In this document: positions 33,724 to 47,693 of the stretch, one piece after another
Position numbering within the stretch: position 1 is the first letter of the stretch
Layout: the number at the start of each line of letters is the position of its first letter
NCBI RefSeq assembly: GCF_013267355.1
Contig: NZ_CP053985.1
Span: forward strand, 4,712,001-4,776,000
DNA from: Achromobacter pestifer
GTDB taxonomy: Bacteria > Pseudomonadota > Gammaproteobacteria > Burkholderiales > Burkholderiaceae_B
Length of the DNA stretch: 64,000 nt
Reading direction: 5' to 3'
The notes under the pieces: model-generated
What the model saw: the letters and a program-made list of their open reading frames with translations, nothing else
What the model was told of the DNA's origin: nothing
Database searches by the model: none
Position numbers and translations under genes: made by a program

Positions 33724-33768
33724 CAGCGCCCGCAGGCACGCGGAGCGCATGCGCCATGGGCCCGGCGC

Positions 33769-34110
33769 TCAGCCCGGGGTGTAGATCTCGTCCAGCCGGG
33801 CGCGTTCGGCCGGCGTCATGGCCTCGAGTTCCGCCATCGCGTCGGCGCGGGTGCGGGAGGTGCCCTGCTTGACCCAGCCCGGCTTGGCGGCGTTCAGGTT
33901 GGTCAGGAACCACTGCTTCGGGTCGGACTTGGCCACGGCCAATTCGGTCTTCACTTCTTCGCGTGTCTTGCCGCCGGCGGCATGGTCCGGCGCGATGGCG
34001 TAGCCGATCTCCGTGTTGGTCTGATGCCAGGTGCTCGATGCGCTGGCGGCGAAGGGAAAGGCCAGCGCGGAACCCAGGGCAAGGGTGGCGGCAACGGTTT
34101 GGATCTTCAT
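33769..34110 (-). CDS. DUF4148 family small periplasmic protein
   Basis: A 113-residue exported protein with signal peptide (MKIQTVAATLALGSALAFP, cleavage near ASAS at residue 25). The mature part starts STWHQTNTEIGY, then KTREEVKTELAVAKSDPKQW, and RTRADAMAELEAM, the helical DUF4148 elements. His in the first mature residues could bind metal, but this is speculation. Start at 34110 has GGAG close upstream. Divergent from czcC with shared regulatory repeats between, so probably co-regulated with metal efflux. Ends at its own terminator. Confidence 0.85.
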   Translation of the reverse strand: MKIQTVAATLALGSALAFPFAASASSTWHQTNTEIGYAIAPDHAAGGKTREEVKTELAVAKSDPKQWFLTNLNAAKPGWVKQGTSRTRADAMAELEAMTPAERARLDEIYTPG

Positions 34111-34203
34111 GGATATCTCCCAGGTTGAGCGCGGCGCCGGTCGCGGTCTTGCGTCGGCGCATACACGCTGTTTGTGTCGTGACGGTGACACTCTACGGAC
34201 CCC

Positions 34204-34260
34204 TGTCCGTCAATTCACGGACACCCTGATTACGTTTTCGTAAGGCCTGCGAACCTTACG
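34204..34260. promoter_or_regulatory. Operator-like repeats in the czcC divergent region
   Basis: Two nested patterns are seen. TGTCCGT-N6-ACGGACA (34204-34223) is a perfect inverted repeat. Then TTACG-TTTT-CGTAA (34230-34243) and CGTAAGG-N8-CCTTACG (34239-34260) share a half-site. The region lies between the divergent DUF4148 and czcC genes. Palindromes with TTAC/GTAA arms fit binding of an OmpR-type metal regulator such as the nearby CzcR. Inferred. Confidence 0.55.
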
Positions 34261-34337
34261 GAAATGTCATTTTTCTGTCGGTCGATTGACGCGCCCGCCT
34301 GGATACATTGCCGGCTCGCCCCTTTCCTGGTTGAACC

Positions 34338-35600
34338 ATGCATGTACCCGCTATGCCGCTGATCCTGGCGGCCCTGATGATCGCCGTGTCTGCCCCTGCG
34401 TCCGCCCAGGACGCGGGCGCGGCCCGAAATCCCGTACCCATGGAGCAGAGCCAGAACGGCGCTGTGCTGACGCTGGAGCGCGCCCTGGCCGCGGCGCTGG
34501 AACGCAATCCCGGATTTGCCGCGGCGAAGAACGAGGCAGCGGCGAGCGAGGGCTTGCTCACGCAGGCGGGCGTGCTGCCCAATCCCTCCATCGACGTGAG
34601 CGTGGACGATACGAAATCGGCCACGCGCACCACCACCGCCATGTTGAACGTGCCGTTGGAGACCGGCGGCAAGCGCTCCGCCCGGGTCAAGGCGGCGGGG
34701 CTGTCCAGGGACCTGGCGCGCCAGGGCGTGGCGGACACGCGGGCCGGCTTGCGGGCGGCGGTCATCGCGGCCTACTTCGATGTGGCGGTGGGGCAGGAAT
34801 CCGTGCGCGTGGCGCGCGGCACCGTGGATATCGCTGGCGGCGCCTTGCGGCTGGCCGAGAGGCGAGTGGCCGCCGGCAAGGCGCCGCCGCTGGAAGGCAG
34901 CAAGGCTCAGGTCGCGCTGGCCAACGCGCGCATCGAGGCGCGCGCGGCCGAGGCCGCGCTACTGGGGGCGCGCCGCAAGCTCGGCCTGCTCTGGGGCGAG
35001 GCCGAGCCCGGCTTCGCCAGCGTGGGCGCAGACCTGAACGCGCTGCCCGACCGGGCATCGATAGACGAACTGCGCGCGGGCCTGGCCGCATCGCCCAGGA
35101 TGCAGGGCGGCAAGCTTGCCGTCGACCTGGGGCAGGCGCAGCTGGAAGTCGAGAAAAGCAAGCGCTATCCGGACATCACGCTGAGTGCCGGCGTGGCCCG
35201 CGACAACGAAGCGGGCCGCAACAAGGCCCAGCTCGGCGTGTCCATCCCCTTGCCGGTCTTCGACCGCAACCAGGGCAATGTCTACGCCGCCACCATGCAG
35301 GCCTACAAGGCGCAGGACCAGTACCGCGCGCTGGAGTCCGGCCTGATGGGGGAACTGCTGCAGGCCGTGACCCGATTCGATCTGGCGGTGGGCTCCGCGC
35401 GCGAGTACCGGACCGCGGTGCTGCCGGGCGCCACCCAAGCCTATGACGCCGCGCGCAAGGGCTTCGAAGCGGGGAAGTTCGGCTTCCTGGAAGTGCTGGA
35501 CGCGCAGCGCACCCTATCCGACGGAAACATCGCCTACCTGACGGTGCTGGCATCCGTGTACCAGGCATCCGCGGATATCGACCGCATTCTCGGACGTTGA
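34338..35600 (+). CDS. czcC: Outer-membrane efflux protein CzcC (TolC family)
   Basis: A 420-residue TolC-type protein with Sec signal (cleavage after SASAQ region, about residue 23). The two repeated halves of the OEP family are visible: LTLERALAAALERNPGFAA at the start of the first, and GVSIPLPVFDRNQGN plus FLEVLDAQRTLSDGNIAYL in the second. It forms the outer-membrane duct of a tripartite heavy-metal efflux pump with CzcB and CzcA. First gene of the operon, 14 bases before czcB. Residue ETGGKR after MLNVPL is typical for CzcC-type members. Confidence 0.92.
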   Translation: MHVPAMPLILAALMIAVSAPASAQDAGAARNPVPMEQSQNGAVLTLERALAAALERNPGFAAAKNEAAASEGLLTQAGVLPNPSIDVSVDDTKSATRTTTAMLNVPLETGGKRSARVKAAGLSRDLARQGVADTRAGLRAAVIAAYFDVAVGQESVRVARGTVDIAGGALRLAERRVAAGKAPPLEGSKAQVALANARIEARAAEAALLGARRKLGLLWGEAEPGFASVGADLNALPDRASIDELRAGLAASPRMQGGKLAVDLGQAQLEVEKSKRYPDITLSAGVARDNEAGRNKAQLGVSIPLPVFDRNQGNVYAATMQAYKAQDQYRALESGLMGELLQAVTRFDLAVGSAREYRTAVLPGATQAYDAARKGFEAGKFGFLEVLDAQRTLSDGNIAYLTVLASVYQASADIDRILGR

Positions 35601-35614
35601 AACGAGCATAAGAA

Positions 35615-39983
<4,369 letters not shown>

Positions 39984-40004
39984 GCCCGATAGAGAGGCGA
40001 TCCG

Positions 40005-41030
40005 ATGAATGCCAGACCCGATATCGATATCGCTGTGCTGGGCGCAATCAGCCCGATACAGCTGTCCGTCATCATTCCGTTCCTCAACGAGATGGAGGTG
40101 CTGCCAGCCTGCCACGAGCGCCTGCGGCGGGTCTTGAAGACGCTGGGGCTGTCCTACGAGATCGTGTTCGTCGACGATGGCAGCAGCGACGGTAGCGCCG
40201 AGTACCTGCAGACGCTGCTGCGTGAGGAACGCGGCATCAAGCTGGTCAGGCTGAGCCGGAACTTCGGCAAGGAGGCCGCGATGACGGCGGGGATAGAACA
40301 TGCGGCCGGGGCCGCGGTCATCATGCTGGACGCGGATCTGCAGGATCCGCCCGAGACCATTCCCGCCATGGTCCGCGCCTGGAAGGAGGGCGCCGACGTC
40401 GTCAGCATGCGGCGGCGCAGCCGCGCGGGAGAAAGCGTCCTGAAGCGGTTTTCCGCCTATGCCTACTACCGCCTGCTGAGCCGGCTGAGCAAGGCCGCGA
40501 TTCCGCCCGACACCGGCGATTTCCGGCTGATGAGCCGGCGCGCCGTGACGGCGCTGATGCAGCTGCCAGAACGGTGCCGCTACATGAAGGGCCTGTACGC
40601 CTGGGTGGGCATGCCGACCCGGATCATCGATTACGACCGCGAGCCCCGCGCCGCCGGCACCACCAAATGGAGCTACCTGGCGCTGTTCCGCCTGGCCATG
40701 GAAGGCATTACTTCGTTTTCCACCGCGCCCCTGCGCTGGGCGACGGGGCTGGGTGCGGCCGCGGCCTTGGGCGGGGCTGTGTTCGGCGCCGCCATCATCT
40801 TCAAGACCCTGATGTTCGGCGACGACGTCGCGGGCTATCCCTCGCTGATGGCGACGATGACCTTCATGGGCGGCGTGCAGCTCATCACCATAGGCCTGTT
40901 GGGCGAGTACGTGGGCAAGACCTATATGGAAAGCAAGCAGCGGCCGGTCTATCTGGTGCGAGATGTCCAGCACAGCGGATCCGCGGGCATGGCACCTTCG
41001 GGTTCGGGGAGGGATGCGGCTTGCAGCTGA
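40005..41030 (+). CDS. GT2 polyprenyl-phosphate glycosyltransferase (LgmA/ArnC/GtrB-like)
   Basis: A 341-residue enzyme. The N-terminal GT-A domain has LSVIIPFLNEMEVLP, IVFVDDGSSDGS and VIMLDADLQDPPE; two TM segments lie near the C-terminus (about residues 240-260 and 285-305). This is the layout of enzymes that load undecaprenyl phosphate with a sugar, such as ArnC, GtrB and Bordetella LgmA. The product would be the donor for the ArnT-like enzyme that follows and overlaps by 10 bases. GAGAGG precedes the ATG. It lies 21 bases after czcA. Confidence 0.88.
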   Translation: MNARPDIDIAVLGAISPIQLSVIIPFLNEMEVLPACHERLRRVLKTLGLSYEIVFVDDGSSDGSAEYLQTLLREERGIKLVRLSRNFGKEAAMTAGIEHAAGAAVIMLDADLQDPPETIPAMVRAWKEGADVVSMRRRSRAGESVLKRFSAYAYYRLLSRLSKAAIPPDTGDFRLMSRRAVTALMQLPERCRYMKGLYAWVGMPTRIIDYDREPRAAGTTKWSYLALFRLAMEGITSFSTAPLRWATGLGAAAALGGAVFGAAIIFKTLMFGDDVAGYPSLMATMTFMGGVQLITIGLLGEYVGKTYMESKQRPVYLVRDVQHSGSAGMAPSGSGRDAACS

Positions 41031-42457
41031 GCGCCCGGACCATGGCCGCCGGCCTGGCGGCAATACTGGGCGTGCGCCTGCTGGCGATGGCCCTGGTGCC
41101 GTTTGCCGACACGTCCGAGCCGCGCTACGCGGAGATCGCCAGGCTGATGGCGCAAACGGGCGACTGGATCACGCCCTGGTTCGCGCCGGGCGTGCCGTTC
41201 TGGGGCAAGCCCCCATTGGGGTTCTGGGCCGAGGCGTTGTCGATCCGGCTGCTGGGACTGAGCGAATTCAGCGTCAGGTTCCCGTCCCTGTTGGCCACGG
41301 CGGCGACGCTCGCCATTCTTCATGCGCTGGGCCGCCGCCTGTACTCGGTGCAGGCGGCCCGATGGGCCGTGCTGGCGTATGCGTCCATGTTCCTGCCCCT
41401 GGTCGCGGCCGGGGCGGTGCTGACCGATCCGTTCCTGGCCCTGGGCGTCACGCTCAGCATGGCGTCATTCATCCTGGCGCGCGGGCCGGTGGCGGGGTTC
41501 TGGCGCCACGGATTTTTCCTGGGGCTGGCGATCGGCCTGTTGTCCAAGGGACCGCTGGCCGTAGTGCTGGTGGCGGGCGCCATCGTGCCCTGGATGCTCT
41601 GGCATGGGAACGTCCGGGCCAGCCTGCGGCGCTTGCCGTGGGTGGCGGGAAGCGTGATGACGGCGGTCTTGGTGCTGCCCTGGTACGTGGCGGCGGAGAT
41701 CAAGACGCCGGGTTTCATCCAGTACTTCATCGTTGGCGAGCACTTCCTGCGCTTCGTGGATCCGGGCTGGACCGGGGATCTCTACGGATCGGCGCACAGC
41801 AGGCCCTACGGCGCCATCTGGCTGGACGGCATCGTGGCGTCGTTGCCCTGGGGAGTGTTCGGCGTCTGGCTGCTTGCGCGCCGCTGGCGCGGGCCGGCGC
41901 GGCGGGCCGGCAGATGGCTGCGCCGGCCGCGTTGGACCTATCTGCTGGCCTGGGGCGCGGCCACGCCGCTCTTCTTCACTTTCTCGGGCAACATCCTGTG
42001 GACCTACGCGCTGCCGGCCTTGCCGCCGCTGGCCTTGGCGACAGGCGCGTGCCTGAGCCGCGCCCGCGCTGCGGCGCCAGCGCGCGTGGCGACGGCCTGC
42101 ATGGCGTTGGGGCCGATTGCGGTGATTGTCTTCTGCGGATTGCTGCTGGCTGACCCGGAACGGCTCAAAACGGAAAAGCACCTGCTCGCCCGGGCCGATA
42201 CGCTGATGGCGCCGGGCGAAAAGCTCTATTTCGTCGATAGTCTGCCGTTTTCGGCGCGCTACTACTCGCGGGGCGCGGCCGGGCGGGTGCCGCTGGATGG
42301 CCTGGCGGCCGTGCTGCCCAAGGACGGCAGGGTATTCCTGGCGGTGGAAAAAGCGGATCTGCGGCGGGCGCGCGAGCAGACGGGCGCGGCGCTTGCGCCG
42401 GTCTATTCCAGCCGGCGCTACACCTTGGTGATTGCCGGCACGCCGGCACAGCCCTAG
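41021..42457 (+). CDS. ArnT-like glycosyltransferase family 83 protein (lipid A modification)
   Basis: A 478-residue integral membrane protein with the ArnT/PMT start: PFADTSEPRYAEIARLMA, then GDWITPWFAP and FWGKPPLGFW, the periplasmic loop that binds lipid A and the polyprenyl sugar. Many TM segments and a soluble C-terminus follow. The TTG at 41021 is taken as start because GGAGG lies 7 bases upstream; an ATG at 42 is also possible. It would move aminoarabinose, glucosamine or a similar sugar to lipid A phosphate, as LgmB does in Bordetella. Its stop shares CTAG with the convergent aminotransferase gene. Confidence 0.88.
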   Translation: MQLSARTMAAGLAAILGVRLLAMALVPFADTSEPRYAEIARLMAQTGDWITPWFAPGVPFWGKPPLGFWAEALSIRLLGLSEFSVRFPSLLATAATLAILHALGRRLYSVQAARWAVLAYASMFLPLVAAGAVLTDPFLALGVTLSMASFILARGPVAGFWRHGFFLGLAIGLLSKGPLAVVLVAGAIVPWMLWHGNVRASLRRLPWVAGSVMTAVLVLPWYVAAEIKTPGFIQYFIVGEHFLRFVDPGWTGDLYGSAHSRPYGAIWLDGIVASLPWGVFGVWLLARRWRGPARRAGRWLRRPRWTYLLAWGAATPLFFTFSGNILWTYALPALPPLALATGACLSRARAAAPARVATACMALGPIAVIVFCGLLLADPERLKTEKHLLARADTLMAPGEKLYFVDSLPFSARYYSRGAAGRVPLDGLAAVLPKDGRVFLAVEKADLRRAREQTGAALAPVYSSRRYTLVIAGTPAQP

Positions 42458-43566
42458 GGCGTGCAGGCCTGCGCGATCACGCTGGCGACTTCGGGCAGAT
42501 TGCCCTCGGTGATCAGCGAAATGCCCAAGTGGCCGGAGGCCGAGACGATGGCGCGCCCGTCGTACCCCCGCGTTTCGGAAGGATGCAGGGCCGGGTCGTA
42601 GCTGAAGAAGCCGCGCTGGCTCGTCAGGTACGACCAGTCCCAGGCGGGGGACATGCGGCACAGCGTCTTGTGCAGGGCGCTGCGCACCGCCGCGACGCGG
42701 TTGCGCATGCCGGCCAGCTCGTCTTGCCACAGTTTGCGCAGGCTGGCCTGGCCCAGGACGCGGGCGACGATGCCCAACGATGGGGGAATCGTGGTCTGCG
42801 GATCGTTCCAGCCCTGGAAGGCCTGCAGCAAGGGCAATGCCTGTTGCGCGGTGGGGCAGTAGGCGTTGAGGCTGCCGCAACGCGCGTCCGAGAGTTGGAA
42901 GATCTTGGAGCACGACTGCGCAACCAGCGTGAAGACGCCCAGCCTGACCATCGCGGCGACGCCATAGTTGTCCTGCTCCAGGCCGTCGCCCAGGCCCTGG
43001 TACGCCATGTCGATAAGCGGGATGTGGCCCAGCGCCTTGATGACGTCGGCGACCACGTCCCACTGTTCGCGGCTCAGGTCGCAGCCGGTGGGATTGTGGC
43101 AGCTGGCCTGCAGCACGATGATGGCGGGTTCGGGCAGCCGGCACAGAAAACCGACCAGCCGGCCCACGTCCAGCTGCCGGGCGTAGGCGTCGAAGTAGGG
43201 ATAGCTGCCCACTGCGAACCCCGCCCGCTCGAAGATGCGCTGGTGGTTGCTCCAGCTGGGCGTGGGCAGGTAGACGCGGCGCGCGGGCGCCAGCCGCGCC
43301 AGGAGGCGCGCGCCCAGTTCCAGGGCGTGGGTGCCGCTGGCCGCCGGATAGGTCAGGAAGCGCCGCGTATCCTGGCCGTCGCGGCTGTCGCCGAATACCA
43401 AGCCCCCCACCGCGTCGACGAAGGCGCCGACATCGGCGGCCTGCGCCGCCGCCGGCACGCGCATTTCCTCGCGCGCCTGGCGCACGCTTTCGAACTGCGG
43501 GATCTGGCCTTGCGCATCCAGGTAGCGGGCCGGGACGGCCAGCGGGCCGAGGGGCATGGATTCCAT
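42454..43566 (-). CDS. Aspartate/aromatic-type class I aminotransferase
   Basis: A 370-residue PLP enzyme of the AspC/TyrB type, somewhat shorter than usual (about 397). Recognisable parts are LQASCHNPTGCDLS, LIDMAYQGLGDGL, and SCSKIFQLSDARCGSL with the PLP Lys, where the usual SKNFGLYNERVG is much changed. It starts 10 bases after cyoD in the same direction, with AGGA before the ATG, so it appears to be the last gene of the cyo operon. The changes near the active site suggest a different amino donor or acceptor. Confidence 0.82.
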   Translation of the reverse strand: MESMPLGPLAVPARYLDAQGQIPQFESVRQAREEMRVPAAAQAADVGAFVDAVGGLVFGDSRDGQDTRRFLTYPAASGTHALELGARLLARLAPARRVYLPTPSWSNHQRIFERAGFAVGSYPYFDAYARQLDVGRLVGFLCRLPEPAIIVLQASCHNPTGCDLSREQWDVVADVIKALGHIPLIDMAYQGLGDGLEQDNYGVAAMVRLGVFTLVAQSCSKIFQLSDARCGSLNAYCPTAQQALPLLQAFQGWNDPQTTIPPSLGIVARVLGQASLRKLWQDELAGMRNRVAAVRSALHKTLCRMSPAWDWSYLTSQRGFFSYDPALHPSETRGYDGRAIVSASGHLGISLITEGNLPEVASVIAQACTP

Positions 43567-43576
43567 TACCGGGTCC

Positions 43577-43957
43577 TTACTGGTGATGCTTGGCCTGATC
43601 CACGGACATGTGTCCCGGCATCATGTTCTCGTTGGCGTTGTGCATGACCCACAGCGAACCCGCGACGATGATGGCGATGAGCAGCACCGTGCAGATGAAG
43701 ACGCCGGAGTTCTCGCGCTGTTCCTTCGAGCCGCCCAGGTGCAGGAAGTAGATCAGCTGCACCATCAGCTGCACCACGCACAGCACGACCAGCGCGGCGA
43801 TGCGCGCCTCGCGCGGCACCAGGTCGGTCATGACGGCGCCGAAGGACGCCAGGGTCAGCGCCAGGGACAGCAGGAAGCCGACGATGTAGCTTTTCAGGCT
43901 GCCGTGCGCGTTGCCGTGGCCGTGCGCGCCGGAGTGGGGATGGGTGATCGTGCTCAT
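43577..43957 (-). CDS. cyoD: Cytochrome bo quinol oxidase subunit IV
   Basis: A 126-residue protein with three TM segments (starting [16 protein letters not shown]) and a His-rich N-terminus. [19 protein letters not shown] is the conserved loop of CyoD. It helps assembly of the oxidase around subunit I. Start 43957 overlaps the cyoC stop (ATGA). No cyoE (haem O synthase) follows; instead there is an aminotransferase gene. Confidence 0.95.
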   Translation of the reverse strand: MSTITHPHSGAHGHGNAHGSLKSYIVGFLLSLALTLASFGAVMTDLVPREARIAALVVLCVVQLMVQLIYFLHLGGSKEQRENSGVFICTVLLIAIIVAGSLWVMHNANENMMPGHMSVDQAKHHQ

Positions 43958-44571
43958 ACGAACTCGCGCAGGTAGACAAAGGTGAAGACGCAGATCCAGA
44001 CCAGGTCCAGGAAGTGCCAGAACATGGACAGGCAGGACAGGCGGCGGGTGACGATGCCGTCCAGGCCGAAGCGGTGCACCTGGTGCATCATGACCAGGAT
44101 CCACAGCAGGCCGAACGACACGTGCAGGCCGTGCGTGCCCACCAGGGTGAAGTAGGCCGAGAGATAGGCGCTGGTGCTGGGGCCGGCGCCTTCGTTCAAC
44201 AGCAGCGAGAACTCGTAGAGTTCCATGACGATGAAGCCCACGCCGATCAGGAAGGTGATGCCCAGCCAGGTCATCACCTGCTGCTTGCGCCCCGCCTGCA
44301 TGCCCAGCATGGCCACGCCGAAGGTGAAGCTGCTGATCAGCAGCAGCATGGTCTCGCCCAGCACGAAGGGCAGGTGGAAGAGGTCGGCGCCGCTGGGGCC
44401 GCCCGCGGTGCTGTTGCCCAGCACCGCGAAAGTGGCGAACAGCACGGCGAAGATGAGGCAATCGCTCATCAGGTAGATCCAGAACCCCATGGTGGTCTTG
44501 GATCCGTCGTCGTGATGTTCCTCGTGGACATCGCCGGCGCCCGCGGCGCCGCTCAGGGTCAGATGGCTCAT
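43954..44571 (-). CDS. cyoC: Cytochrome bo quinol oxidase subunit III
   Basis: A 205-residue protein with five TM segments and the typical [19 protein letters not shown] and [15 protein letters not shown] elements of CyoC. It stabilises the oxidase and the proton path entrance. It lies three bases after cyoB and overlaps cyoD by four. Confidence 0.95.
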   Translation of the reverse strand: MSHLTLSGAAGAGDVHEEHHDDGSKTTMGFWIYLMSDCLIFAVLFATFAVLGNSTAGGPSGADLFHLPFVLGETMLLLISSFTFGVAMLGMQAGRKQQVMTWLGITFLIGVGFIVMELYEFSLLLNEGAGPSTSAYLSAYFTLVGTHGLHVSFGLLWILVMMHQVHRFGLDGIVTRRLSCLSMFWHFLDLVWICVFTFVYLREFV

Positions 44572-44574
44572 GGC

Positions 44575-46551
44575 TTACGCGGCCTCCTGCAGTTTGGCGT
44601 AATGGGCGTTCTCGATGCGCTCCACCTCGGCCACGGGGATGTAGAAGTCCACGTCGCGGTCATAGCTGCGCGCCACGAAGGTGATGATGATGGCGACCAG
44701 GCTGCCGCCCGCGATCGCCCACATGTGCCAGACGAGCGCGAAGCACAGCAGCATGCCCCACATGGAAATCATGAAACCGGCGGAGGTGTTGCGCGGCATG
44801 TGGATGGGTTCGTACTTGGCGGGGCGCACATAGGCGCGGCCGGCCTGCTTGTTGTCCCAGTGCTGCTCCAGCGAGGTGATCTGCGGCGTCACGGCGAAGT
44901 TGTAGGACGGCACCGGCGAAGCGGTGGCCCATTCCAGGCTGCGCGCGTCCCAGGGGTCGCCGGTCAGGTCGCGGTTCTGGTGGCGGTTCTTGATGCTGAC
45001 CACAAGCTGGATGAAGAACGCCAGGATGCCCAGGCCGATGATGATCGCGCCGATCAGCGCCACGATCAGGTAGGGCTGCCAGTCCGCGTGCGGGTAGCTG
45101 TTCATGCGGCGCGTCATGCCCTTGAAGCCCAGGATGTACAGCGGCATGAAGGCCAGGAAAAAGCCCACCAGCCAGCACCAGAACGAGGTCTTGCCCCAGA
45201 ATTCGTTGAGCGTGAAGCCGTAGACCTTGGGGAACCAGAAGGTCAGGCCCGCCAGGCAGCCGAACACCACGCCGCCGATGATGACGTTATGGAAGTGCGC
45301 CACCAGGAACAGGCTGTTGTGCAGCACGAAGTCCGCGCCCGGCACGGCCAGCAGCACGCCGGTCATGCCACCGATGGCGAACGTGACCATGAAGCCTATC
45401 GTCCACAGCGTGGCGGAGTGGTAGCGGATGCGGCCGCGGAACATGGTGAACAGCCAGTTGAACAGCTTCACGCCCGTCGGAATCGAAATGATCGAGGTCA
45501 TGATGCCGAAGAAGGCGTTCACGTTGGCGCCCGAGCCCATGGTGAAGAAGTGGTGCAGCCAGACGAAGAAGGACAGGATGCCGATCGACGAGGTCGCGTA
45601 CACCATCGACTTGTAGCCGAACAGCGGCTTGCGCGAGAACGTGGAGATGATCTCCGAGAACGCGCCGAAGGCCGGCAGGATCAGGATGTAGACCTCCGGG
45701 TGGCCCCAGATCCAGATCAGGTTGATGTACATCATCGCGTTTCCACCAAGCTCGTTGGTGAAGAAATGCATGTCGAAGTACCGGTCCATCGTCAGCAGCG
45801 CCAGGGTCGCCGTCAGCACGGGGAACACCGCCACGATCAGGATGTTGGTGATCAGCGCGGTCCACGTGAACACCGGCATCTTCATCAGGTTCATGCCCGG
45901 CGCACGCATGCGCAGGATGGTCACGACGAAGTTGATGCCCGACAGGGTCGTGCCCAGGCCCGATATCTGCAATGACCAGATGTAGTAGTCGACCCCCACG
46001 GTTGGACTGTATTGCAGCCCTGATAGTGGTGGATACGCGACCCAGCCCGTGGCGGCGAAGTCGCCCACGAACATCGAGATCATGACCAGGACCGCGCCCG
46101 CGGCCGACAGCCAGAAGCCCAGCGAGTTGACCAGCGGATAGGCCACGTCGCGCGCGCCGATCTGCAGCGGCACCACCACGTTCATCAGTCCCAGGATCAG
46201 GGGCGTGGCCACGAAGAAGATCATGATGACGCCGTGCGCCGTGAAGATCTGGTCATAGTGGTGCGGCGGCAGGTAGCCGGCGGCGTCGCCCACGGCCATG
46301 GCCTGCTGGGCGCGCATCATGATGGCGTCGGCGAAGCCGCGCAGCAGCATGATCAGCGCCAGGATGATGTACATCGCGCCGATGCGCTTGTGGTCCACGG
46401 TGGTGATCCATTCTCGCCAGAGGTACCCCCACTTGCGGTAGTACGTCATGGCGCCCGCCAGGGCCAGTCCGAGTAGGGTGACGACCACCATCACGCCCAT
46501 GATGATGGGTTCGTGATAGGGGACCGCCTCTAGGGTCAGTTTGCCGAACAT
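44575..46551 (-). CDS. cyoB: Cytochrome bo quinol oxidase subunit I
   Basis: A 658-residue haem-copper oxidase subunit I with about 15 TM segments. [19 protein letters not shown] carries the CuB His and the crosslinked Tyr; [10 protein letters not shown] and WFPKVYGF follow. It reduces oxygen with ubiquinol and pumps protons. The start lies within the end of cyoA (16-base overlap). Low-affinity terminal oxidase of the respiratory chain. Confidence 0.97.
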   Translation of the reverse strand: MFGKLTLEAVPYHEPIIMGVMVVVTLLGLALAGAMTYYRKWGYLWREWITTVDHKRIGAMYIILALIMLLRGFADAIMMRAQQAMAVGDAAGYLPPHHYDQIFTAHGVIMIFFVATPLILGLMNVVVPLQIGARDVAYPLVNSLGFWLSAAGAVLVMISMFVGDFAATGWVAYPPLSGLQYSPTVGVDYYIWSLQISGLGTTLSGINFVVTILRMRAPGMNLMKMPVFTWTALITNILIVAVFPVLTATLALLTMDRYFDMHFFTNELGGNAMMYINLIWIWGHPEVYILILPAFGAFSEIISTFSRKPLFGYKSMVYATSSIGILSFFVWLHHFFTMGSGANVNAFFGIMTSIISIPTGVKLFNWLFTMFRGRIRYHSATLWTIGFMVTFAIGGMTGVLLAVPGADFVLHNSLFLVAHFHNVIIGGVVFGCLAGLTFWFPKVYGFTLNEFWGKTSFWCWLVGFFLAFMPLYILGFKGMTRRMNSYPHADWQPYLIVALIGAIIIGLGILAFFIQLVVSIKNRHQNRDLTGDPWDARSLEWATASPVPSYNFAVTPQITSLEQHWDNKQAGRAYVRPAKYEPIHMPRNTSAGFMISMWGMLLCFALVWHMWAIAGGSLVAIIITFVARSYDRDVDFYIPVAEVERIENAHYAKLQEAA

Positions 46552-47507
46552 AGTTCGCTCGCTATTGCTTGTTCCAGGGATTGCGTAAGCGCCAGTTGCT
46601 TGGCGGTTGCGCGCGGTTTGTCATGACCGTGCATGTACATGTTGACGATGGAGTCGAACAGCGCGGGCTGCACCTGCGCGTAGACCGCCGGCTCCATGCG
46701 GCCGCTGGGCTGCGCCAGGCGCTCGTAGGCGGCGGCGTCCAGCTTTTGCGGCGCGGCTTGGGCCTGCTTGACCCAGGCGTCGAATTCTTCGCGCGTGGTG
46801 GCGTGGGTCAGGAAGTGCATGCTGGAGAAGCCCGGGCCGCTATAGGCGGCGGACAGGCCCGGATAGACCCCAGGCGTGTTGGCGATCAGGTGCAGGCGGG
46901 TCTGCATGCCGGCCATCGCATAGATCTGGCTGCCCAGCTGCGGAATGAAGAAGGAATTCATGTTGGCGTGCGCCGTCAGCTTGAATTCCAGCGGCGTGTT
47001 CACCGGCACCGGCAACTGGTTGACGGTGGCGATGCCGTAATCCGGGTAGATGAACAGCCACTTCCAGTCCAGCGCCACGACTTCGATGCGCAGCGGCGCG
47101 ACTTCGGATTCCAGCGGCTTGTAGGGATCCAGCTCATGCGTGGTCTTCCAGATCAGCACGCCCAGGATGGCGACGATGACGCAAGGGATGGTCCAGACCA
47201 CCACCTCGATGGCGTTCGAGTGCGACCATTTGGGTTCGTAGCGCGCGCGGGTATTGGTCTCGCGGTAGCGCCAGCCGAAATACAGCGTCAGCAGGATCAC
47301 GGGGATCACCACCAGCAGCATCAGGCCGGAGGCGATCAGGATCAGGTTCTTTTCCTGGATGCCGATGTCGCCCTTGGGCGAGAACAGCGCCATTTCGCAG
47401 CCGCTCAGGAGGAATGGCAGCAGCAGGGCGCAGGCAGCCTTGGGCAGAGCGCGCAGGCGGGATTCCCGGGCGCCGGAATGGCTGGCCCAGGTACGAGAAT
47501 TGGACAT
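46536..47507 (-). CDS. cyoA: Cytochrome bo quinol oxidase subunit II
   Basis: A 323-residue lipoprotein: signal with lipobox LLSGCEM at about residue 33, two TM segments, then the cupredoxin-like periplasmic domain lacking CuA ([21 protein letters not shown]). It binds quinol together with CyoB. The start at 47507 (MSNSRTW) has AGGGA upstream; an upstream start at 47543 has none. First gene of cyoABCD. The promoter region shares repeats with the divergent MocR gene. Confidence 0.95.
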   Translation of the reverse strand: MSNSRTWASHSGARESRLRALPKAACALLLPFLLSGCEMALFSPKGDIGIQEKNLILIASGLMLLVVIPVILLTLYFGWRYRETNTRARYEPKWSHSNAIEVVVWTIPCVIVAILGVLIWKTTHELDPYKPLESEVAPLRIEVVALDWKWLFIYPDYGIATVNQLPVPVNTPLEFKLTAHANMNSFFIPQLGSQIYAMAGMQTRLHLIANTPGVYPGLSAAYSGPGFSSMHFLTHATTREEFDAWVKQAQAAPQKLDAAAYERLAQPSGRMEPAVYAQVQPALFDSIVNMYMHGHDKPRATAKQLALTQSLEQAIASELCSAN

Positions 47508-47535
47508 GTGATATCCCTTGGTTAAGGACCTAAGC

Positions 47536-47668
47536 CCATACATCAGCCAAGGATGGGGGAAGACATCGCTTCCCCTTCAGTACGGTCTTTTAGCCGTACA
47601 AGATTTTTAATGTATGGACTTAATTCAAGTTTGTTGCCATACTAATTGATAAATATCATCCATACATT
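47536..47668. promoter_or_regulatory. Repeated CCATACAT elements between cyoA and mocR-type gene
   Basis: CCATACAT occurs at 47536-47543 and 47660-47667, its complement ATGTATGG at 47610-47617, and CCATAC at 47637-47642. AATGTATGGA and TCCATACATT (47609-47618, 47659-47668) form a 10-bp inverted repeat. A second inverted repeat GTACGG-N8-CCGTAC lies at 47580-47599. All are in the 186-base divergent region. MocR-type regulators bind repeated sites near their own gene, so these are candidate sites. Confidence 0.6.
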
Positions 47669-47693
47669 GCGACATTCTGGCGCACCTGAACCC

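Noticed and set aside
44014..45975. Long plus-strand frame opposite cyoB/cyoC
   Set aside because: Same GC-driven shadow effect; the product is His/Arg-rich without any family, while cyoB and cyoC are unmistakable.
47508..47543. Earlier start of cyoA at 47543
   Set aside because: No ribosome site and it would add 12 residues before the lipoprotein signal; the ATG at 47507 has AGGGA at good spacing.
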